Of a stretch of 36,881 nt of DNA, positions 31,439-36,881 are shown one piece after another. A model generated the notes under the pieces. The model was not told the origin of the DNA and did no database searches. It saw nothing but the letters and a program-made list of their open reading frames with translations. The position numbers were made by a program, and so were the translations under genes. Source of the DNA: CAYOLL01 sp964404765 [NCBI: uncultured Gemmatimonadota bacterium] (GTDB lineage Bacteria > 4572-55); assembly GCA_964404765.1 (NCBI GenBank), contig CAYOLL010000039.1, positions 1 through 36,881 of the forward strand. The letters run 5' to 3'. Every line of letters starts with the position of its first letter. The stretch's first letter is position 1.

Positions 31439-31866
31439 GGCGTCAATTTGTCCAATTTAAATTTTTGACATAATGCTTCAGCATCTACCACTTCGTAAGG
31501 TGAGTCATTTAGTTCCACCAAAAAATGGCGATTTTCGGATACGAAAAAGCTGATATGCTGCCATTCACAAAAGGCGCCGATCAGCGCATCGCCTTTCTTT
31601 AAACCTTTCCGCCGATAATTTTCCACGAGCGCGTCCGGCGGGTCCATAGCCGTCAGTTCCATCGTCTCATTCGTATGCGCCAGACGATAAAATGCTTTCA
31701 AATGGCGATCCGGCAAATTTCGTCACAACTCAATCTCGACCTGACGCGCCACTTTCACGTGAAAGCGCCGCAGATGGTTGAGGATACGGGCTTCCCACGT
31801 ATTTTCCGTTTGCAAGCCAACAATCAAAATGTTCGTATCCAAGCTGATGATGGCGTGACTATTCAT
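31435..31866 (-). pseudogene. PIN-domain toxin with an in-frame TGA at codon 48
   Basis: The frame opens MNSHAIISLDTNILIVGLQT with the first catalytic Asp at 10, continues through HVKVARQVEIEL, then hits TGA at 31723-31725, and continues in the same frame with RNLPDRHLKAFYRLAH, KGLKKGDALIGAFCE and FVSENRHFL to the stop at 31435. The total is exactly 144 codons. A CGA to TGA transition of an Arg codon explains the lesion. The start overlaps the antitoxin end, and a downstream ATG at 31716 would lack the first catalytic Asp. Confidence 0.83.
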
Positions 31867-32122
31867 CGTACATGGCCTCGCGCTGACGCCGCAGTTCAGT
31901 GACGATTTCGTCCTTGCTCATATTCTTAAAGGGACTTTCTTCTTGAAATAACCGGCGTAACTCGTTGAGTTGAAACAAATACATTTCGTCGGCCGTCGGC
32001 GCGGATTCGGGAATCAACTTGATCGTAAAGCGGGTGCCTTTTTTAAACGGCAGATTTTCCAAATGCAGATCAATAACGCCGTCGGTTAAAGTCTCGGCAG
32101 TAGTTTCGTAAAGTAAGGGCAT
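31859..32122 (-). CDS. Antitoxin of the nonsense-interrupted PIN toxin
   Basis: A protein of 87 residues: MPLLYETTAETLTDGVIDLH then LENLPFKKGTRFTIKLIPE, a beta-rich AbrB/DUF104-like N-terminus, followed by a helical tail (LNELRRLFQEE, then DEIVTELRRQREAMYDE). GAGG lies shortly before the ATG. It overlaps the PIN gene by eight bases and is intact. The family assignment is approximate. Confidence 0.72.
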   Translation of the reverse strand: MPLLYETTAETLTDGVIDLHLENLPFKKGTRFTIKLIPESAPTADEMYLFQLNELRRLFQEESPFKNMSKDEIVTELRRQREAMYDE

Positions 32123-32198
32123 GGTGTGCCTCCTTGTTTATGATGCTATTAAGTGGTAGATGGCATTATGATCTGCTTTTTAGGCGCAGTTGTCAAGA

Positions 32199-32319
32199 GA
32201 TTTGCCGCCGCCGGTGGGCATGATGACCAAGGCGTCGCGCTTCTGCAAGATGTGGGCGATGATGTCGGCCTGCAAGTCATAGCCGAAGACGGTTTTGAGG
32301 AGATGATGGGTTGGGTCAT
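32199..32319 (-). pseudogene. Degenerate copy of the recQ 5' end (copy 3)
   Basis: The 121 bases match the first part of recQ from its ATG through the motif I codons (CGGCGGCAAATC). A 12-base deletion removes the EFRP codons and one C is lost near the start. It is in the same orientation as recQ and copy 2. Confidence 0.85.
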
Positions 32320-32380
32320 GGACGGATTGCTGCCTTTTCAAAAGAGTTCGATGATTTGCAATTGCTCAAAAGCTCTTGGC

Positions 32381-32605
32381 GTCATTCAGGAAGAATCCTC
32401 CGGCAAAATAGCGCCACTGCAAGCTTGCCGGAAGATGCTTTCAGCATGACTCCTCAGTCAGCCGGTGTCATTCAGGAGGAATCCTCCGGCAAAATAGCAC
32501 ACGCTACAATCTTGCCGGAAGATGTTTCCAGCATGACCTCGCAGTCAGCCGTCGTCATGCAGAAGGAATCTTCCGGCAAAATAGCACACGCTACAACCCT
32601 GTTCA
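32381..32605. repeat. ~86-bp tandem repeat with internal hairpin, 2.6 copies
   Basis: Copies start at 32381, 32467 and 32554, each with GTCATTCAGGAGGAATCCTC or a close variant, then CCGGCAAAATAG and a matching TTGCCGGAAGAT that folds back on TCCGGCAA. They end just before the methyltransferase stop codon at 32609 and could act as its transcription end. The rest of 32123-32608 holds only recQ copy 3. Confidence 0.8.
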
Positions 32606-32608
32606 GCG

Positions 32609-35425
32609 CTATCTCACTTTATACACCTTCAACACCTCATCGCCATAGTGATTAATCACCTTGATCGCGATATGCCCGCTGGACGGCGGCGGAAATGGTC
32701 GGCTGACAGTGCGATACAGCGCTTGCCAGGCTGATTCGTCCACTTCGGCTTTTAGCGCCCGCTTCAACCGTTCGTACGGCTCGCCCTCGCCGGTAAAATA
32801 GGCGTGACGGACAAAGAAGCTTTCCTCGTTGTAATCCGTGTCAATAAACCAGCAGGCGATGTCGGCCGTGGAACTGCTGCGAATCTGCCCCGTCGTCGGA
32901 TCGTAAATGTCCAGCCCGTGAATTTCCACCGTCAACTGCCCGTCGGCCTGCGGGTGAATCGTCACATCCGGCTCGCCGAAGATCATAAACAAATTGCCGC
33001 TGCCCGTCTTCTTCAGCACCTCGTCCGGCATGGTCAGGTCGGCGTTGATGCGCGTCGGCAAAATAGTCAAATTGCCCCAGCGTTTGGCCTCCTCGCTCAC
33101 GTGCGAATCGAAAGCCAGCCCGCAGATCAACAGCAGATCAAAGCCCTGGCCGCGCACCGCTTCTTTGGCCGCTTCCTTCACATCGTCGGGCGTCACCGTG
33201 CCGTGTTCCGGGCCGATGTGCACGGCCACGCGCCGCGTCTCGCCCGATTTTTCCGTATATTGACCTTCGCCGTGCAGATACAGCCCGGCAAATTCCTTCA
33301 GCCAATCAAACTTCAGCCGCTCATTTTTAAACGTGTTCTGCACCCCGGCCTTGCGCAGATTGTCCAAAATCATATTCACAAACTGATTCTCCGGCCCGGC
33401 TTTGGCCGCCTGCTCCGATTTGGGCAGCGCTGTTTCCGCCGCCGGCCCTGAGCCCGTCGAAGGGGCCAGGATGCGATGGGGCGACAGGCTTTCCACCGTA
33501 AACGGGCCGGTCACGCGCAGCCGTTTGCTGTCCTCGTATGGTTTATCGTACAGAATTTCCCGGTCGGCGCGGCGGGCGATGCTGGCGTCAATCTCCTGCT
33601 GCCGCTCCCGGCGCATTTTCCACCAGTTTTCGTGCGCTTCTTTGACCGCGGCCGGCCATTTCTCTTCCGGGTCGCGCGGCATTTCCCATTCCGCCCAGGT
33701 TTTTTGCAACAAGCTGTTGATCTTTTCCCGCAACGGCTCCAGTTTTTCCTGCCATTTGGCGTGGATGGCGTCAATTTCCTCGTTGTTGGCAATGGATTTG
33801 AGGGTGATGTGCGGCACGCGCTCGTAAACAAAGTTTTGGCGCACGTCCTGGCCGGTTTTGGGCAGTGGCGATGGCGGCGTGACGCCGTTGAGTTCCGCTT
33901 CTTTGATGAGACCGGCTTCCGAATCCTTCAGCAGATAATAGGGAAAGACGCCGGACATCAGCCGGGTGCGGGCCAGCGCCAGCGCCACGCGGCTGGTGTC
34001 TATGGTGATCCAGCGCCGGCCCCATTGTTCGGCCACGTACGCCGTCGTGCCGCTGCCGCAGGTCGGATCGAGCACCAGATCGCCCGGGTCGGTGGTCATG
34101 AGGAGACAGCGTTCAATAATTTTTGTTGAAGTTTGAACTACGTACACTTTTGGATCAGCTCGGCTTTGTATTCCACCACCAACATCTGCCCAAAAATTTG
34201 TGAGTGCTATTGCACCAAAATCATTGAAAAACTTCTTGAATCTTAATGAATTTACAGTTGATAAAATCCGTTCAGCTTTTGAAAGCCGTTCTAAACCAAC
34301 AAGACTTGTTCGCCATCCTCCTACAGATGGTACATACTTTTTCCCTTCGAACTGAAAAGGTTGACGAGTAGTTTCTGATCCCGTTCTTGATGTAAGCCCT
34401 TGATCTGTAAAAAATCTTGCATTTATTGGAAAGATTTTTGGATTTTCTTTCTCTTCACCTGAAATTAGCCTCTCTTCTCCTGAAGCCAGCTTGATGTAAT
34501 TATAACGAGTTGCACCTTCTTCTCCTCTTTCAAGTAGGAAAAACAGCTGACGATATTTCATGTTATCTTTGCTTTTTGTATACCAAACAATCTGATCATA
34601 AACACGATCTAAATGTTGCGATCCAAGACCAACGGAAGTTTTGTAAGCAATCGAAGCAACAAAGTTGTCTACACCGAATACCTCATCCAACAAACAGCGC
34701 ACCAGGTGGACATTTTCATCGCCGATCTGCACAAAGACGCTGCCGCTTTCGGTCAACAAATCGTGGGCCACTGTCAACCGGTCACGCAAATAAGCCAGGT
34801 AGGAATGGATATGATCCGTCCACGTATCGCGAAAGGCTTTCACCTGTTCCGGCTGCCGGGTCAGGTCGCCCACATTGCCGTCCTTCACGTCGCGCTTGCG
34901 CGTGCTCACCTGCCAGTTGGAGCCAAACTTAATGCCGTAGGGCGGATCAAGATAAATCATCTGCACCTGACCTTTCAGCCCCTCTTTATGCGCCAGCGAA
35001 GCCATCACCCGCAGCGAATCGCCCAGGATCATGCGGTTGCTCCACTTGTGCTGATGCTTGTAAAAGTCAATCATCTGCTCAAAATTGATGCCGTTAAAAT
35101 CGGCAAACAGATTCAGCGAATCGCCCTTTTTATCCAGCCTGTTCTGGCGGCGGAAATCTTCGATAATCGCCTGCGGATGAATCTTTTCCTGCACATAAAT
35201 AGGCGGGGCGGACACTTCCAGGTCGTCGTCATCCTGCTCGTCCTTGCCGCGCCAGACCAACTGCGGATCGCGGCTGGCATCGCGGGGATAGCGCACGGTG
35301 AGCGGCCGTTTATTGTCCTCGGTCAAAAAGTCGCGCATCTCTTCGGTGGGGATATTGATGCGGGTGTCCTGATGGCGCAGGCTGTCAATCTGGGTCGGGC
35401 CTGTCGTTTTGGTCTTTGCGGGCAT
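32609..35425 (-). CDS. Beta-class DNA adenine methyltransferase, type III Mod-like
   Basis: A protein of 938 residues. The catalytic motif DPPYGIKFGS (about 160-169) precedes the AdoMet-binding motif LDPTCGSGTTAYVAEQWG (about 451-468), which is the beta-class order typical of type III Mod subunits. The region between them carries the target-recognition part. The C-terminal 300 residues (GLYLHGEGQYTEKSG, TILPTRINADLTMP, SGHIAIKVINHYGDEVLKVY) resemble the long ISP/type III-associated methylases. I chose the ATG at 35425 because AGGAGAAAGG precedes it; the longer frame runs into the REP array. No helicase/restriction subunit is encoded nearby, so it appears orphan. The segment 34128-34690 is markedly AT-richer. 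Confidence 0.88.
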   Translation of the reverse strand: MPAKTKTTGPTQIDSLRHQDTRINIPTEEMRDFLTEDNKRPLTVRYPRDASRDPQLVWRGKDEQDDDDLEVSAPPIYVQEKIHPQAIIEDFRRQNRLDKKGDSLNLFADFNGINFEQMIDFYKHQHKWSNRMILGDSLRVMASLAHKEGLKGQVQMIYLDPPYGIKFGSNWQVSTRKRDVKDGNVGDLTRQPEQVKAFRDTWTDHIHSYLAYLRDRLTVAHDLLTESGSVFVQIGDENVHLVRCLLDEVFGVDNFVASIAYKTSVGLGSQHLDRVYDQIVWYTKSKDNMKYRQLFFLLERGEEGATRYNYIKLASGEERLISGEEKENPKIFPINARFFTDQGLTSRTGSETTRQPFQFEGKKYVPSVGGWRTSLVGLERLSKAERILSTVNSLRFKKFFNDFGAIALTNFWADVGGGIQSRADPKVYVVQTSTKIIERCLLMTTDPGDLVLDPTCGSGTTAYVAEQWGRRWITIDTSRVALALARTRLMSGVFPYYLLKDSEAGLIKEAELNGVTPPSPLPKTGQDVRQNFVYERVPHITLKSIANNEEIDAIHAKWQEKLEPLREKINSLLQKTWAEWEMPRDPEEKWPAAVKEAHENWWKMRRERQQEIDASIARRADREILYDKPYEDSKRLRVTGPFTVESLSPHRILAPSTGSGPAAETALPKSEQAAKAGPENQFVNMILDNLRKAGVQNTFKNERLKFDWLKEFAGLYLHGEGQYTEKSGETRRVAVHIGPEHGTVTPDDVKEAAKEAVRGQGFDLLLICGLAFDSHVSEEAKRWGNLTILPTRINADLTMPDEVLKKTGSGNLFMIFGEPDVTIHPQADGQLTVEIHGLDIYDPTTGQIRSSSTADIACWFIDTDYNEESFFVRHAYFTGEGEPYERLKRALKAEVDESAWQALYRTVSRPFPPPSSGHIAIKVINHYGDEVLKVYKVR
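33444..33467. mobile_element. 24-bp CTGAGCCCGTCGAA element, in frame inside the methyltransferase gene
   Basis: GGCC-flanked CCTGAGCCCGTCGAAGGG lies in the coding sequence between the catalytic part and the C-terminal part and adds the codons for PSTGSGPA. Being 24 bases long it keeps the frame. It is closely related to the 22610-22633 insertion. Confidence 0.6.
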
Positions 35426-35439
35426 TTTGTGTACCTTTC

Positions 35440-36166
35440 TCCTATAAACATTAGACCCCGCTGGGGTCTGGCGCATGTTTGTGATGTCGTGGGCTATAAA
35501 CATTTGACCCCGCTGGGGTCTGAAATGCGATTTGTATTCCGGGCTATAAACATTTGACCACTGACGTGGTCATTTCTATGTTTGTGATGACGTTGGCTAT
35601 AAACATTCGACCCCGATGGGGTCTGGCGTATTTTTGTGATGACGTGGGCTATAAACATTTGACCCCTATCGCGGTCATTCTGACCCCTATCGCGGTCATT
35701 TTGACCCCGATAGGGGTCAGATGTTTATAGCAAAATATTGAACAAGAAATCATCTCTGACCCCGATAGGGGTCAGATGTTTATAGCAAAATATTGAACAA
35801 GAAATCATCTCTGACCCCGATAGGGGTCAGATGTTTATAGCAAAACAACAATCAACCATCCCGCACCCCAGCGGGGTGCAATGTTTATGGTGACGTCGTG
35901 CGCTATAAACACTTGACCGCTAACGCAGTCATTCTGACCCCGATAGGGGTCAAATGTTTATAGCAAAATGTTGAACAAGAAATCATCTCTGACCCCGATA
36001 GGGGTCAAATGTTTATAGCAAAACAACAATCAACCATCCCGCACCCCAGCGGGGTGCAATGTTTATGGTGACGTCGTGGGCTATAACCATTCGACCGCTA
36101 ACGCGGTCTATCCTATGTTTATGATGTCATGAACTATAAACATTCGGCCGCTAACGCGGTCTTTCC
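35440..36166. repeat. REP palindrome array next to the IS200/RAYT transposase
   Basis: More than twelve units with CTATAAACATTTGACC, a small palindrome (GACCCCGCTGGGGTC, GACCCCGATAGGGGTC, GACCGCTAACGCGGTC and others) and variable linkers. Both orientations occur, including head-to-head pairs, and a longer block (TAGCAAAATATTGAACAAG and AAATCATCTC) is repeated three times. The region 35426-36179 contains no gene. Confidence 0.9.
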
Positions 36167-36179
36167 GCTCCCCAATTAC

Positions 36180-36632
36180 TTAATCAAAAACATATTTCGG
36201 ATCATATTCCACGTGAAATTTATCCAACAATTCCAAATATTCTTCTTTGAATGTGCGGACGCGATGATGTTGCTCCTGATTTTGGATGTATTGAATGATG
36301 CTATCCAATTGGGAATGTCCGTACGAAAACCCGCCGTAACCCTCTTGCCAACCAAAATGCCCCATCGCCAAACGCTTTTCATTCACGAATGCGGACGAAT
36401 CCCGTTTAATATCCCGCACCAAATCGGAAATGGTTATTGTTGGTTTTAGCCCAATCAAAATATGGATGTGATCCGGCATGGAATTAATGGCAATCAATTT
36501 TTGATTCTGATTGCGCACAATTCCGGTGATGTATTTGTGCAATTCTTCCTGGTATGATTTGGCAATTATGGGTTCACGATGTTTGGTTGAGAAAACAATA
36601 TGAATGTAGAGTTGGGTGAAGGTGTTTGCCAT
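36180..36632 (-). CDS. IS200/IS605-like HUH transposase (REP-associated, TnpA_REP/RAYT type)
   Basis: A protein of 150 residues with the Y1 HUH fold. The HUH pair is His55-Ile-His57 in MPDHIHILIGL, and the catalytic tyrosine is probably Tyr115 in IIQYIQNQEQHH. The N-terminal MANTFTQLYIHIVFSTKHRE and the GWQEGYGGFSYG block are typical. It would nick and rejoin single strands at hairpin-marked sites. AAGGGAAGG precedes the ATG. It is flanked on both sides by palindromic repeats with the same TATAAACATT...GACC core, as expected for RAYT genes that spread REP sequences. There are no left and right IS ends of the usual IS200 kind that I can define. Confidence 0.9.
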   Translation of the reverse strand: MANTFTQLYIHIVFSTKHREPIIAKSYQEELHKYITGIVRNQNQKLIAINSMPDHIHILIGLKPTITISDLVRDIKRDSSAFVNEKRLAMGHFGWQEGYGGFSYGHSQLDSIIQYIQNQEQHHRVRTFKEEYLELLDKFHVEYDPKYVFD

Positions 36633-36659
36633 GTTTGCCTTCCCTTTTCAATTTTTGTT

Positions 36660-36881
36660 ATGGACATTGTGGACGTAAGCATTTGACCCCGCTGGGGTCG
36701 GTATCGCGTTGATAATTATGCAGCTATAAACATTTGACCCCGCTGGGGTCTGAAATGCGATTTGTATTCCGGCTATAAACATTCGACCCCGATCTGGTCT
36801 GGCGCATTTTTGTGATGACGTGGACGTAAACATTTGACCCCGCTGGGGTCTGAAATGCGATTTGTATTCCGGCTATAAACA
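36660..36881. repeat. REP palindrome array, right side of the transposase
   Basis: Four further units (ATTTGACCCCGCTGGGGTC and one ATTCGACCCCGATCTGGTC variant) with linkers such as AAATGCGATTTGTATTCCGG that also occur at 35517-35540. The array continues beyond the window. Confidence 0.88.

Noticed and set aside
13380-31866. Stop codon reassignment as an explanation of the broken toxins
   Set aside because: Lesions include TAG, TGA, frameshifts and deletions, while clearly real genes here use TAA, TAG and TGA as stops.
35440-36166. CRISPR-like look of the regularly repeated palindromes
   Set aside because: Linkers repeat among themselves, unit length and orientation vary, palindromic cores differ, and no cas gene is present; a REP array with its transposase explains it.

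Overview
The window reads as a stretch of a Gram-negative chromosome of middling G+C. Signal peptides, periplasmic binding proteins, a PhoB/PhoR pair and a left-handed beta-helix acyltransferase support this. The long DUF4175-type coiled-coil protein, the REP-associated transposase type and the many small intergenic palindromes suggest a member of, or neighbour to, the FCB (Bacteroidetes-like) candidate phyla. That placement is an inference and cannot be fixed from this sequence. No rRNA, tRNA or CRISPR array was found.

Left part (1-19157, mostly core genes). A minus-strand cluster phoB-phoR-ppk1 links phosphate sensing to polyphosphate synthesis. Divergent from it is a two-gene glycan module (LbH acyltransferase and GT2 glycosyltransferase) with a visible sigma70-type promoter. 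Then come a compact M42/M28-like metallopeptidase-like protein, a four-gene operon with two solute-binding proteins followed by an ABC-2 exporter, a stand-alone proline dehydrogenase, a HicAB locus with a nonsense-interrupted hicA, a beta-lactamase-fold serine hydrolase, and a 1125-residue DUF4175-like membrane/coiled-coil protein.

Middle part (19160-26040, accessory). All genes point leftwards and sit in short units separated by a conserved composite repeat: a 36-41 bp perfect or near-perfect hairpin, a TTGACTTT-containing block, a GC-rich stem, and a CTAAC box next to the gene ends. The units carry Phd/VapC, DUF2442, two Rpn nucleases, HigB/HigA, DUF4160/DUF2442, and a LemA-DUF3137 pair of different base composition. 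The layout resembles an integron cassette array, but no integrase is present and complete attC sites could not be proven by eye.

Right part (26040-36881, accessory). This holds a 21-bp tandem repeat next to a conserved hypothetical gene, a complete PemK/MazF-like toxin-antitoxin pair between two direct repeats, and recQ with its C-terminal HTH domain split into an overlapping reading frame. Upstream of recQ are two toxin-antitoxin modules, each backed by an extra degenerate copy of the recQ 5' end. Next is a beta-class (type III-like) DNA methyltransferase without a visible restriction subunit, whose target-recognition region has a different base composition. The window ends in a dense REP palindrome array around an IS200/RAYT-type HUH transposase.

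The most striking pattern is repeated toxin loss. Six toxin-type or toxin-position genes (HicA, VapC, HigB, DUF4160, two PIN proteins) carry independent nonsense, frameshift or deletion lesions beside an intact partner gene, and a seventh toxin survives only as a C-terminal scar. Only the PemK/MazF-like toxin looks complete. The region looks like a place where addiction modules arrive, duplicate their insertion points, and then lose the toxin while the antitoxin is kept.
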